Origin: Pseudovirgaria hyperparasitica
Lineage: Eukaryota; Ascomycota; Dothideomycetes; Acrospermales; Acrospermaceae
Reading direction: 5' to 3'
DNA length: 64,000 nucleotides
Assembly: GCF_010093815.1 (NCBI RefSeq)
Contig: NW_022985572.1
Coordinates: 95,463 to 159,462 of the forward strand
The notes beneath the pieces were generated by a model that saw only the letters and a program-made list of their open reading frames with translations, ran no database searches and had not been told where the DNA came from. Made by a program: the position numbers and the translations under genes. Below, in pieces: positions 11,202-23,120 of the stretch. Position 1 is the first letter of the stretch; each line of letters begins with the position of its first letter.

Positions 11202-13594
11202 TCAGTCTACTTCTTCATCCTCGTGGAGCTCGTCGTCAAGACCCAAAGTTGCAACGCTGTCCGCGAGAGTAGGCTCGACCTTCTTGCCTTTGCCCTTGCT
11301 CTTCTTGCTCTTCTTGCTTTTTGCACCGCCTTCCACGGTCAGGGGTGCCTCTCGGACCCATCGAGAGATGGCGTCTGCGCGCTCGGTGGTGATCGGATAC
11401 TCTTTGCCGTCATCTTGAGCCCAGCGCTTTGGTGCTGGTCCTACTGACGGTGACGGAGACGTAGCGCTGGACGCAGCGGTCTGTTTGTCTATTGCATCGT
11501 CTGCGCGGGCCCGCTGCTCTCTAGCTTGGACTGCGCGTTGGAAACTGTCCTCGTCTACTACTCGCTCATCGGCCAAGGCTTCCATGACGGCCTCATGCTT
11601 CTGGCGCTCGCGCCTCTGTTCAGGAGTCTCGACCTTCGTCGCTTTATGTTTGGCTCCGTTCATAGCGACTACGTCCTTTGATTTAGTTGGGCCATGTCCA
11701 GGGAGGGGAGTGGGTTTACACAAAGTCTCCCAACTTTGCGTGATGCCTATCCAATTGTTCGTCCGTCGTAGCACCTCAATCCAATCTGCCCGGGCTGGGG
11801 AGCGGGCGGGCAGGAATATTGGATAGCCGTCGCAAACTCGGGCTATACGAGCTACGTTGTGAGAATGTCGGAGAAGCTCTTTTGGCGGTGTCTGTAGGAG
11901 GGTATGGCAAAGGAGGAGAGAATGCATCGCATCAGTCAGCAGAGGGTGATAGGTGACACATTCAGCCGATTCAGCAAGAATAGAGGTAGCTGTCGTGGTG
12001 CCTCGAGACTCAAAGGTTTCAAGCGAGGTTGAATCAGCGGGGAAAGGGGGCAGCCCTGCTGGGAGAGACGGTGAAAACAGCTCTGACACTTTGAAAACTT
12101 TAGGCGCTGGTATACGAGACCATCTGGCATGTCCCTGCTGATATGGTGACTTCTTTGGCACAAGAGAGTCCGAAAGATTACTGTTCGTGTTACTCGTTGC
12201 AGACGAAGCATCATGAATCTTATCGTCAAAGTGCGAGTTCCCTTTCGGTCCGGCAGCGCCAGAGCCTTGACTGAAGCGCATCATGAGTTCATTCTGGTCC
12301 TCCCTCGAAAGTCCTGGCGTATACTCCAGACGCGACAAAAAGGCATTGTAGTCTCTTAGTGCACGCTTTGCATACGCTCTAAGGTTCTTTCGAGCCTCAA
12401 TCCGCCGCCTGTGCCCTTCCTCATCGGCATCGCTGGGTGGACTGGGATGGAGCCCATTATCGACAGGCAAAACATCTTTTCGATTCTTGGCTGCTTCGTA
12501 CTGCTTCAAGCCTTCCAGAGCGTTAGGAACATATGAGCATGCGATGGTGAAGTATACGCCGGCGCGATGGAACAACATCTGACTCTCCAATGAGCCCGGC
12601 TGGTCCTTCTCTTCCACCTTGGCATCACGTCTCCAGTCACTTCCCCATTGTTCTTTTGCCTGTTTCAATAATACTAGCTGGTCTTGCCCTTTTTGATGCT
12701 GGGCAGCCCAGTATCTCGCAATGGCAATGCCTTCAGTGAGGTCGCTCGCTGCACCATAAAAGTCTTCCTTGAAAACGCGCGTTAGGGCACGGGTTCTGAG
12801 AGCTGCTCCTTCTGATGGTCGGTCTGATATGACTTCATTCAAGGGATCTAGCGTTGTACACTCGGCCATCATCCGAGAGGGGATCTTTTCGTGGAAGAAG
12901 TGAACGTATTTGGCGTCAATGTCTGCCGGCTGACGCTTCAAGACATGCAGCGCAACATCTTCCAGCGTCGCAGTCCCTTGCATGGTCGCAACACTCGCTG
13001 CTATCTCATCCAATCGATATGCCTCCGAAAGCTTTTGTGTAGCGCTTATTCGCATCCTGTGTTTAGCCTCCCTACTCATCTTTCCATGACCGCCGCTCCC
13101 ATATCCTAGCCCTAGAGCTGCGGCATCACCCAGAAACCCATGACTGGAGTTCAACGAGTTGTTCAGTGCAGCAGATGTAAGCCCGCTGGCCGCCCTGACG
13201 GCCAGAGTCGTTGCCTCTTCAACTCGCCGCCGAACCTTCACGAGGTCGAACAAGACGGCCGGATCGATCGAATGAGGCCGTGGAGAGAAGTAATTGCTAT
13301 GAGCAAGGCTTTCGAGAACTTCAGGAGGCAATTGCAGCCAGGGGCCATGAAAAGAGGAGATGTAGCGCCAGTGCCTGAAGATGGACGGTCATTAAAGATT
13401 GGTCAACACGCACAGTTGGACGGATGACTGGTCTGACATGCCTCGCTAGGTACGTACTTATTGCGACAAATGTTCAACGAGTAGGTCGAGTGCTCAAAGG
13501 GTTTGGGTGACGGTGCGGAAGATGCGACCGGCGGTGTTCCAGTCCCAGAGGTCTCGGCACTGTCTGCAGCTTGCGACTTGTTCTTTTTGGCCAT
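11202..13594 (-). CDS. Conserved filamentous-fungal protein of unknown function, 769 aa
   Basis: Two exons, 13594-13458 and 13374-11202. The donor GTACGT and acceptor CTTCAG join ..LNICRNK to HWRYISSFHGPWLQLPPEV. From memory, this join region is strongly conserved in a Pezizomycotina family sometimes labelled 'histidine kinase group protein'; I see no kinase motifs (no H-box, no ATP lid), so that label should not be trusted. Residues about 60-90 read as helix, 130-190 (AYRLDEIAASVATMQGTATL) as helical repeats, and 240-290 contains RVFKEDFYGAASDLTEGIAIARYWAAQHQKG, a TPR-like helical pair. The C-terminus is Lys-rich then acidic (KSKKSKKSKGKGKK .. DELHEDEEVD), suggesting a soluble scaffold. Function unknown. 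Confidence 0.85.
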
Positions 13595-14329
13595 CTTTGG
13601 AGTATCAAGAGCGAGTTATATGGAAGTGTATGTATACCACAAGGTTACTGGTGGATGGATTTGGCCAGCAATTGACATGTTGTACGGTTTCCAGGCAGAG
13701 TATGCGGCGCAGAATTTGCTGTGTATAATGTTTCGGCAGGTTCGCAGCTGTTCTACATAATTAGTTTGGTGGACAGGCAGGATCTATTCCGGTGCGCGGA
13801 GTCTCTATCCCCGTGACTTACGTAATCAATCAGCCAGAAACTTAGTAGTACCTCAGGCTACTAATCAATACCTTCTTGACCTCATTCTTCGAACTCGTCT
13901 ACATATAATATGCTATAACTGCCTCTGTCATCATTCGTTCTATTAGGCGCCTGGATCTGTTTCATCAGCCATGACTCGATTACATGCCTATCGCCTGATT
14001 TATAATTAATAAAGGTAAACATGTTCTTGCGATATATCCTTCATCACAAAAAACGCCTTGACACTATGGTCTGTCAGTGGACTTAGTCCACTTACAGTAA
14101 CAAGTGTCGTGTGTTTGAGACTGATATACAGTCAACATTATGGTCGACAATCAGATACATTTATCCGTACAAAATCTCAAAATGGACAATTTTCGATCAT
14201 ATCCCTTAACGCATCAAGAGTGCACCGGAACAGTTATCTCATTATGTTTATTTCTCAATTACACCAATACTGACAAAGTTATTATACAAATAGCATGAAA
14301 AAAATCAATCAAAGGAATATCATGACTAT
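13595..14329. other. Intergenic region
   Basis: Promoter of the 769-aa gene and 3' flank of the LEA-like gene. AT-rich from about 13850 to 14330. No gene seen. Confidence 0.5.
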
Positions 14330-15334
14330 TCACTTCATGAAACCAGCCTTGCCATCGCCATCAGCGTCAATCTTGGGGTTGATCTTGTCCATCAAACTAG
14401 GTTTCTTGTGAGTGGTCGTGCTGCCATTGTGCGCATTGTGAGTTCCGCCAGTGGCGCCAGTGCCAGCCGCAATACCGCCAACACCATTGCCATTGTGAGT
14501 CGTACGGTCGGTCAGACCTGATCCATTGGCAGTGCGAGTAGAGCTTGCACCAGTAGCCCCAGTGGCGACACCACCGGTGGCAGATGTGGTTTCACCTCGC
14601 TGCGTCAGATGCGTGGTACCTTGAGCACCATGTCCGCCAATGTTGGGGTGGCCGGCAACAGTCTTCTCACCGATGGGCAGCGGTTGGCCAGAGAACGCAT
14701 CAGATTTCTCGCCACGGCCGTTGAGGGCACCGCCTTGAGACTTGAACTGATCCATGGAGACAGCAGGGAGCGCGGACGCAGCATGGTGCTTGGGTTCGTG
14801 ATGGTGAGTCTCATGCACGGGTACAGTGGTGTGCACAACATGAGGCTGAACAGTCTCCTTCTGGATGACAGGTTGAATATTCTCGTGAACGTCTGGACAC
14901 AGTTAGGATAGTTCAGTCGAGTATATGAGGATTGATTACATACGGTGGTGGACATGCTCGCCGCCAACAGTGGGCTTCACACTGTGTGTTTCCTGAGTGG
15001 CACCGACTTCACGGGTGTTCTTGAATTGAGCCTCCTCGGCGGCGTGCTTCTGCTTGACGGCATCGTGGTCACCGTGGTGGTGGGTGGTGTGCTTTACACC
15101 AGCAACTTGGTGCTCATGCTTCTCTGGGAGTACCTCACGGTCATGTACGGGTTGTACTGAAGTGTGGTAGTGGTCCTGGTGTACTTCCTTGTCGACAGCG
15201 GTTGTTACATTCTCATGGCGGGTGGGGGTAACGTGCTCCTGTTGGACAGCAGGGTTGACCTTCTCGTGGACGGTGGTGTCGTGTTTTCCATCTTTGCTGA
15301 GGAAGGAAGAGACGGCAGACTTGGCTTTCTCCAT
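14330..15334 (-). CDS. Histidine-rich LEA-like / fungal 'allergen' family stress protein
   Basis: Exons 15334-14944 and 14892-14330 (gtatgt..ccag), 317 aa; the join gives GGEHVHHHVHENIQPVIQ. The protein is extremely hydrophilic. Residues 1-170 are built from degenerate repeats with His-Glu/His-Asp pairs (TTVHEKVNPAVQQEHV, HYHTSVQPVHDREVLPEKHE, VVHTTVPVHETHHHE). A Gly/Thr/Ala-rich disordered middle follows, then a C-terminal DKINPKIDADGDGKAGFM that resembles a calcium-binding-like or dehydrin-type tail. No signal peptide and no membrane segment. Relatives in the family are abundant in conidia and stressed hyphae, where they are thought to protect other proteins (family knowledge). It shares its core repeat with the gene at 17096 (see findings). 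Confidence 0.85.
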
Positions 15335-17095
15335 TTTGAATGATGATGGGTTTGTTGAATGTGTGTTTGTGAGGAGTATGATATGATTGTTGATGTGAGA
15401 GTGAGATCGTAGAGGCAGTTAACGAAGGAAATGCTCTTGATATAATGACCCCTCGGTCATCGTAACCTGTATCGTGCGCTTGCACGCAACGACGTCACCA
15501 CGCGTATTATGACCTACACATCTCCCCGCTCTATTGTTTATTCCGGCATCCAGAATCATGGAGCTCAGATGTAAAGCACTCATTTGCTGAGGCTACACAC
15601 TAGGAACGACCGGAAGGTTTGGTGACCATTCTGTTGCGGGGCACTGTATTGGACTGGATGATGTCGATCTTCTTGCCAATAGGGCAACTGTTTGTTTGGA
15701 GCCTGTGCTTGGCTGGACAAGGATGAGGATTTGTGGCTCCTAGGGCTGGACCAGCCGATACAGTACCAAGATCGAGCATCGCAAATGCCAACACAGTGCA
15801 AGAGCTATGAAGGATTGTATCCTGGTTGTATATACTGGGCTAGCAGACTGGTGCCGTGTGTGGATGTCATTGGGGCAGCGTTCCTGAGGTTTCCGCCCAT
15901 GAAGATCTTCATCTCGGGCGTCGTCTATAGTAAGAGAGTCGATTTCTAGCCCAACAACATGAAACCTGTTTTCGACAAGCATTAAATCGAAGATTTGCCT
16001 ACGCCATCTGTGCACTAAGGTGTTGATTGGAAGTCATAGAGAGGCAGAAAACAAGCCACAGCCTGCAAGCCACAGATCCCGCAACTTCAAAGCTCGCTTG
16101 GATAGCATTATTACCTGATTAGGCCTAGAGCAAGAGATCATACACAAATGTGACGATCGGGCCCGCCACACGTAGCTTTAAAAGTGGGGCATGTCATCAT
16201 GGATCTGGCAAGCTATCAGTGAAAGCTTGAGCCTCAATGTTGTTGTTGTGTTGTGTGGTGTTGTGTGTAGTGTAATGTGGTCGTGTCTCCGCATCTCATT
16301 GCTACGGCCGGTCCTTTTGCTGTTGAGGAAGACAAGTATTGTTTCTGATTCTGGTTCCAAGGGTTGTAATGCTTCTTACCGCTTGGAGAACAGCCCGTTT
16401 CATTGCTTTTGCGCGAAGAATATCCCGAGCCGCATCACCATACATTGCCTTTCGCTGAAAAGGGCATTTTGAATCGAATTCCATAGTAATCAGCATTGCC
16501 AATGACGCAGGGAACACAGTCCTCTGTTGGTAGCCGTTCCATATGCATGTCTGTGCCAGGATCTTGCGCCCGGGAAGCGTCAATCACCCGCTTTCGACTA
16601 GTATTGACGACATGCAACGCGTACAGCGCATCTTTCTGCCGGCTGGGTGATGCCTCCGTCATAACCATAAACCATCTCCCAATGCTCGGATCCATGGGCG
16701 AAACGTGTCTCAAGACTACCAGAGCACGAGATCTGCATGTCGCGGATGCGCATGGAGATGCCATCAAGACACGACCTACGAACCAAATCGTTTTCTCTGG
16801 AGCAATCCAGGGCCGCTCGTAGATTTGGCGCTCCAGAACGCAAGCTCGGTCCAGCAGAACGCCTTTCTACAGTAGTCTGCTGGTCTGCAGCTACGTCGGC
16901 CAGGCGATTTGCTGCGAAGGTGGGGTTACGCCTATTCATTTACAAATCTTGACGTATTTTGTGCCGTGACAAAGTAGTTGTTCGAGGGCGGCCACGTCGT
17001 CAACTACGGCTGCCACCCATACTCCATGGAAGCCATCATCCCGACAATCTCTGCGCCGAGGACGCTGTAATAGATGATGCAGTAAATCATCTCAA
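15335..17095. other. 1.76-kb intergenic region with a possible decayed coding stretch
   Basis: Divergent promoters of the two LEA-like genes lie at the ends. A minus-strand open stretch at 16764-16435 and an overlapping one at 16939-16598 look mildly protein-like, but they are in different frames and I cannot link them by a sensible intron. This could be a frameshifted pseudogene. Nothing else stands out. Confidence 0.4.
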
Positions 17096-18116
17096 ATGGC
17101 TACTGTTCCTGAAGGTAGCGACTCTAATTGGCCTCTGGTCGACCGCAGTCGCGACGTATCCCATCTTCATCCCGAAGTCCACAATCTTGTTGATCTGTCA
17201 AACACCGTTGACACGACTGTTCACACTCGTGAGCTTCCAGGTTGGTCTGATGAGTATTATCTGGACGAACTGGACTAATGGTAGAATAGCCGTTGTCCAC
17301 GAACGCGTCACGCCGCATGTGCATAATGTTCGAGAGGAGGTAGTGACTCGCGAGACTCATACATATGACGTGATCCATCGGGTACAGCCAGTTGTGGATG
17401 TAGAGGTACTACCCACGAAGCACTTCGTGCACAACCTTGATGGAACATTGAGAGAAATTTCAGAGGCTGAAATCCCTGGAAGAGTAGGCAATTGGCATGT
17501 AGCTGCGGGTCCAGCACCTGCGCCTGTTGATCACAGTTCGACAGCATCCAAGTCAGCAGTACCCTTACGATCGTCGAGTCTCGCAGCCACGCAGTCTATA
17601 GCTCCAGTCCAAGTGTCCTATGTGGAAGAGACCTCAGCTGACGGCGTGCTGCGATCGGTAACGACATGGAAGCATCCTCCACAGTATGACCAGCGCGATG
17701 CTGGGAGCTGGTCAAAAACTGCGTACGAACAGCCGGTGACTGCTACGACCATTGCAGATCAGCACACGGAAGCTGCTACAAAAGTAGTCCCGGTAAGAGC
17801 CCCGGAAACAGAGCCAGAAAGCGACTCCTCCGAGCATGATTACCATGATGCGCGGGATCAGGTCGAATCTCCAGTACGACACTCCGTCAATTATGACCGC
17901 TTGAGCAGCGAATCCACTACCTCGAACCCTACCTTTCACGATACGTCTCATGGTTCGCAAAGCTCTGGTATATCAAAAGTCATGGGCCGTGCGAAAGACG
18001 TAGGCAGGAAGGCCAAGGATCGGCTCAGTGGTCGACTCGGCCATTCTCGTGAGAGCAGCGGAGGCATCGATGCCAGGATGAAGGAGCTCAACATTCAAGA
18101 ATATTCGGGTACGTGA
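17096..18116 (+). CDS. LEA-like / 'allergen'-family protein, 319 aa (two exons)
   Basis: Exons 17096-17228 and 17290-18116. The intron is 17229-17289 (gtgagc..gactaatggtagaatag, 61 nt). Splicing joins DTTVHT to PVVHERVTPHVHNV. A longer unspliced frame from 16959 stays open only because the intron lacks stops, and it yields a spurious hydrophobic N-terminus. The core HRVQPVVDVEVLPTKHF matches HTSVQPVHDREVLPEKH of the neighbour at 14330. Residues about 110-250 are Ser/Thr/Pro-rich and disordered. The C-terminus is basic and amphipathic (GRAKDVGRKAKDRLSGRLG). No signal peptide or TM segment. Probably a cytosolic stress protein of the same broad family; the partner and exact role are unknown. Confidence 0.8.
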
Positions 18117-18781
18117 CTGGGCAACGATCCTTGGACTGGCGCTGAAATCCCTCAGGCAAGCTGTCCATCGAAAAGACTCCTCATGGAACGCGTGTCACGT
18201 CACAGCCGCAGTCTGGGAGCCCTCATGGATAGTCTATGTTAGCGACTGCCGGCATGAAGTTCCCATGGGAATCGACCTTTGATATGTGTGGTTGAAGATG
18301 GGACGCGTCAAGAGTAATATGCTGCAAGATCGTGAAGCCAAGTCTGTGACGAAGCAGCTTGGCGGGCCTTTCTTGGGGAAGAATAACATCCGCACGGCTT
18401 ACAGTAGGAGTACTTGAAGAAGTTCAATAATGAGACACATAGAGCGATCGAAGAAGTCGACCAAGAACAAAAGATAAAACTGAAGTGAAAAAGATGGCTT
18501 AGAGCTCCAGGTGGGCACGGACCTGTGACAAATCCATCCGATGTCATTTATGGAACCTTGGGCGACCTAGTCAGGCTTAATTCAACTGCAACACTTGAAG
18601 ACTCATATATTCCCTCTAGATCTCTCAGTGGATATGATTACAATGAACAACGATACGCTGTATTATATCCATAAAGGAATGACATGTCCCATATGACGCA
18701 TCCACGCTATGCAATTCTCAATTTCAAGATATTCGTGCTCTCTATCATTCTTTCGATCATCCTTCACATAGCCATCTGGCC
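18117..18781. other. Convergent 3' intergenic region
   Basis: It lies between the LEA-like gene (+) and the MFS gene (-). No gene seen; AT-rich near 18590-18680. Confidence 0.5.
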
Positions 18782-20480
18782 CTACATTCTGGTAAAGACC
18801 TTTCTAGTCTCACTCGCCCTTGCTGCAATGAAGAGGCAACCGCCGACAAATAGAGTGAGCCCACAGAAGACTTGGAGATATAGGAAGCCGCCGTTGTTAG
18901 CAGTGATCAATGCTCCGGAGATCGGATTGCCTGTCAAGGCCGCCAGACTGACGACCATCATGTTCGTCCCTAGACGAACACCAATCTCGGATACATCGCT
19001 GATCTGGGCTACTAGTGCTGGAATCATAGCAACGAATGCGCCAGAGCTGAAGCCGTACAGGCAAGCAAACGCTACAATAGGGTCCGTTCCATTTGCCGGA
19101 ATCCAGAGAGCAAAGGCAAAGATGACGCACAGAAATGTTGTGGTAATCATCGCGTTGAAACGCCCGAACTTGTCGCCCAAGTAAGCGGGTAGTATGCGAC
19201 CAACAACACTGGTTGCGTTGAGGATGCTGATGATGTTTTCCGAGATGTTGCTAGGTAACCTTAAAGCTCTGGCTTGCACAAGCAGGAAGTTGTATGGCAC
19301 GAATACTCCGAGGAAGAAGAAGAAGGATGCCGAAGCAACAAGCGCTGGAGTTCGTAAAGCAAGGGGGCGGAAGAACTCCATGACTCGGAACGGCTTTGGG
19401 GTGTGATTGAGTCTAGAACGGACTGTGAGGTTGGCAATACATAGCAGAAATAGGTAGATGAACCCGACGGTCCTCATCGTCCATGGAAACCCGACACGAC
19501 CGATGATGTTCTGGATGATGACCCTGGTATGCGTCAGCTTGGTTTGGATGTAAATATCGAAATGCAACAACGTACGGGATTATCACTCCTCCAACCGAGC
19601 TGCCTGAGCTCACGATACCTAGTGCGAGAGCCCTACGCTTGAGGAACCAGGTACCGGCTGAATTGTTGCCGGCATAAAACAGAGCACTCGCACCCAGGCC
19701 ACTTACCACACTCTGGGCTAGGAAGACCTGGTAGTACTGGGTACTAAGGCTGGTCATCATGATACCAAAGACATGAAAGAATGTACCCCCAATGAGTAGT
19801 GGCCTGGGTCCATAAGAATCAAAGATCTTCCCGAAGAACGGTGCTCCAAAGAACATCATGAATGACTGCGTCGAGGGGATCCATGCAATTGTGCTGGAGT
19901 CGTACTGGGACAGCAAGGTGGTCGAGTAGTAGTCTTGGAAGACACCGATGCATATCATCCATCCGAACGAGCAGAACAGGCAAAGGAAGCCACCAGCAAC
20001 GACAGTCCATGCCGCACGACCACCGTCCGGAAAATCGCTTGCCGCTGCGATTTCCTTTGCATCGGGAGGTTGTTCTTCGAGTGCACTGCTTTCTAGGAAA
20101 TTGCCGTCCCAGTTGATGTGGTTTGGAAGGACCTGTGAGAACCGTATCGATTGAGACAGTCGTAGTGCTTGAGAAGTCCGCTCGAGCGGGTACTCGGCGT
20201 ACGGATGAGGAAGTTCGAGGCTCAGGGTCTTGTCTCTACGAAGAGAGAATCGTTTGTCGATCTCGGAGGCGAGACTATCTGCCACAGACGATCTATCAGA
20301 CGTTGACTTCTGTGATGATCTCAGTGTTGTAGCATTTCGCCTGCTCGTTCGGCGGCGTGGTCGCGCAGGAGGACTGAGGGTCGGTCTCTCAGCTTTCTCT
20401 TGCCATTCGGCCCAATTGTGCATCTCCTCTGCAAGCGTAGACGCCTCCGAACTGTGGGAGGCTGAATGTGGACTCGACAT
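18782..20480 (-). CDS. MFS transporter, monocarboxylate-transporter (MCT/Mch) type
   Basis: Exons 20480-19576 and 19523-18782 (gtacgt..accag), 548 aa; the join gives GSSVGGVIIP-VIIQNIIGRVGFPW. A Ser-rich cytosolic N-terminus of about 135 residues precedes the first membrane helix in GGRAAWTVVAGGFLCLFCSF, typical of fungal MCT-like porters (DGG-x-W motif). About 12 TM helices can be counted. The inter-TM2/3 loop is FFGKIFDSYGPRPLLIGG and the C-terminal half has VVGRILPAYLGDKFGRFNA. I chose the ATG at 20480 because the frame upstream has no ATG before the next stop. Substrate unknown (carboxylates, riboflavin or a secondary metabolite). It is co-oriented with the P450 gene upstream, which suggests a functional pair. 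Confidence 0.9.
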
Positions 20481-21359
20481 AGTGGTGAGGAGATGAAAGC
20501 AATGCAACCTCCAAATGCTAGAACGACGTTAAAGGTCCTTTCCGGGATGGCTTCCAGAGAACTCTATATCCAGGGTTAACATCCTACATCATAATTCCAA
20601 TAGTCAGCCATCTCGTCATTTGGTAACACCTGCGTTCGTATGTGCTGTCAAGGGCCCCAACCAGGCAACTGGGCCTCGTACTCGGGGCCAGAGGGCGTGA
20701 AACATTGTTTCGTCGGCGGCGCAACCTGGGACCCACGCGATTGACAGGCCTGTTGATCGCTCAGAATTATCAACCTTGCTGCCTAGCTGCATAAGCCAGT
20801 GCATGGATGAATGCACATCTCTCGTGAGCTGCAGTGATCGATCATGCATGGTGATGATGCTTGAAGAGTGCATTGCTGCCTCAGGCCATACATAGATAAG
20901 CTAGCCGAATTTGTAACACGCGTCAAAAGTTTCAGAACTAATTCTACATCTTCTCTATGAGGATCAGAGATTAGATTGGAGGTGTACCCCTTTACTATCT
21001 CACCCAGAGGAGAGATATACCTCAACTCAATGACACGCCTTGACCCTATTAGCAGTCTTCCCGGGCGTAGCGGAAACTTCGGAAAAACAAGTGAACGACA
21101 CACTATGAAGTTATGAACACCCTGCCAGCTATATCACTAAGCGCAGCAGAAATCTTGGAACGGCCAATTACATGTAGATTATTGAACTGTGGAAATGTAA
21201 GACCAATCGTAGTTGGGCTTTCAGCTAAGAAGTTTCCCTCAAGGCTCTGTAAACCTTGAGGAAGATGAGTATCATGTCTCTCAAAACTCCGGATCAACTG
21301 TATTCGTACAAAGTCTATCTATCTAAACAGCCCCCTGTGGCACAAAGTACATGGAAGTT
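20481..21359. other. Intergenic: MFS promoter and P450 3' flank
   Basis: 880 bp with no supported ORF. Confidence 0.5.
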
Positions 21360-23036
21360 CTACGTCTCGACCAGCTTCTCGCTAGCAACACTCGCACGCT
21401 TCTTCATCCGGACAAAGAAGTCGAATTGTGGCACAAACCAGCGATTCTCCAAGCGCCATTCATTCTTCGCGTTCGGACAGTCTAGCTCCAGCTCGTATGT
21501 CTTCAGTAGTGTCGGGACCAGCTTATACACTTCTAGATATGAGATGTTCTTGCCGATGCAGGAACGGTGCCCGTGACCGAACTGTACACGTTAGCATCAC
21601 ACAGGGGTAGGTAGGGAGGTTTGGTGTTTCCTTGAACTTACTGTGAGAAGAGAGTTCTCCATCTTCTTCCTCTGCTCGGCGTCACAGTCCAGCCAGCGCT
21701 CTGGCCGCCATGTATCGACTTCGGCGCCAAAGACTTCCTCGTTCCGATGCACGACCCATGCACTGCATCCTACGACAGTACCTCCCTTGAACCATTCTCC
21801 TGAGATGCGAGCGCCTTCTTTTGGAACAACCCGCTCGTACGGAAGGCCGAACGGGGGGTGGATGCGGCCAGCCTCCTTGATGCACGCATCAAGATACGGC
21901 AGTGTCAAGGACTGCTTCCATGTGACTAGCTCCGACAGATCTGCCTGGTCGAGCTCCTGCAGCAGCCTCTCCATGGTATGTGGATGCTTGAGCAGGTTGT
22001 AGATGATGGTCCTCAGCGTGATAGCGGTGGTGTCCGATCCAGCAGTGATGTTGGACTGCGTCCAAGCCTGTAGCGCCCACGGAGGAATGCTCTTGTCCTT
22101 CTTCATCTGCTCGATGAAGCGGGACAAGAAGTCTCGACTGTTCAGATCCCCCTTGTTGTTCTCCACATCCTCCTCCGCCCTGAGCCGTTCGGTCTGGCGC
22201 TTGACCGCAAACTCACCCATCGCATTCCACCCGGCCGGTCGCAGCATCGAAACAATCGGATTCTTAACCCAAAGCCTGTCAATCCACGGCATCATCCCCA
22301 CCTACTCATGTCAGCCCCACCCACATACCATCGGCACAACAACAAGACCAGCACTCACCGGCGCAGTATACTCAAAATACCGCCAAATATCGCCCATGAT
22401 ATTATCCACATCACGGCCCTCCTCCAAGAACCCCAACCTCTTGCTAAACGTAATCTCGCCAATCACATCAAACGCATACATCTGCAACCAGGCCCCCAAA
22501 TCACACAGCTCGCCCGTGCTCACAAACCGCCGATCGACCTGCTCGAAAAACACCCGCATCGTCGAGTCGACATACGGCTCAAACGACACCAGATTGCTCA
22601 TACTGTACGTCTGCGCAATCGGCCGCTTCAGCATCCGGTGCACGCCCTCGTCCTGCGTCGCAAACAGGCCCGGCAGGATCCGCCCCTTGGACATGGGCAA
22701 GATGACGTGGTAAAAGTCCGATTTGGCATATGTCCCGCTGAAGCCGTAGATTTGTGCGATCGCGCCCGGGTCGCCGACCGAGACCATGTTGGGCCCCATG
22801 CGTACGAGCGGGCCGTAGCGTCGGTGCAGCGCGATGTGCTCCTCGTGGGCGCGTCGTCGCCATACCCAGAGGAAGCGTGGGATGTTGCTGATGCGTGCCC
22901 AGAACGGGCCTGGGATGTGTGCGAGCGTCTGGTAGGTGTAGAGTGTGTAGGAGAGGAATGCAAAGGAGGCGGCCAGGAGGATGTATAGCGGGCTCAGGGC
23001 GCGGGCGGCGGAGACGACGTCGGTCGTGAGAGCCAT
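21360..23036 (-). CDS. Cytochrome P450, pisatin-demethylase-like
   Basis: Exons 23036-22359, 22301-21642, 21581-21360, all in phase, giving 519 aa. A membrane anchor at residues about 15-35 (SPLYILLAASFAFLSYTLY) is followed by the Pro-rich hinge HIPGPFWARI. The I-helix oxygen-binding motif is AGSDTTAI. The K-helix ExxR is in CIKEAGRIHPPFG. The haem-binding loop FGHGHRSCIGKN starts exactly at the third exon, and its Cys is the haem thiolate. N-terminal features (LVRMGPNMVSVGDP, YAKSDFY) resemble the pisatin demethylase/CYP57-like clan of fungal P450s. It is ER-bound and acts with NADPH-P450 reductase. The substrate cannot be told: a phytoalexin or another aromatic is family-based speculation. 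Complete, with no missing key residue. Confidence 0.94.
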
Positions 23037-23060
23037 GGTGGTGATGGTGTGGTTGTAGTC

Positions 23061-23120
23061 AGGAGTGTGTCCGTGAGTGTACTCGTGAGTGTCTTCGTGA
23101 GTGTATCCGTGAGTGAATGC
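23061..23120. repeat. 12-bp tandem repeat (five units) in the P450 promoter
   Basis: Units of 12 bp, consensus GTGAGTGTNTYC: AGGAGTGTGTCC, GTGAGTGTACTC, GTGAGTGTCTTC, GTGAGTGTATCC, GTGAGTGAATGC. It begins 25 bp upstream of the P450 ATG, so it lies in the 5' UTR or core promoter. Confidence 0.85.

Noticed and set aside
11202-13594. Histidine kinase function for the 769-aa protein
   Set aside because: No H-box, N/G-box or receiver motifs; the label known from relatives is not supported by the sequence.
16959-17289. 385-aa frame as the true protein at this locus, with two N-terminal TM helices
   Set aside because: The hydrophobic part is intron and 5' UTR read-through; the family-like N-terminus and clean splice sites support a start at 17096.
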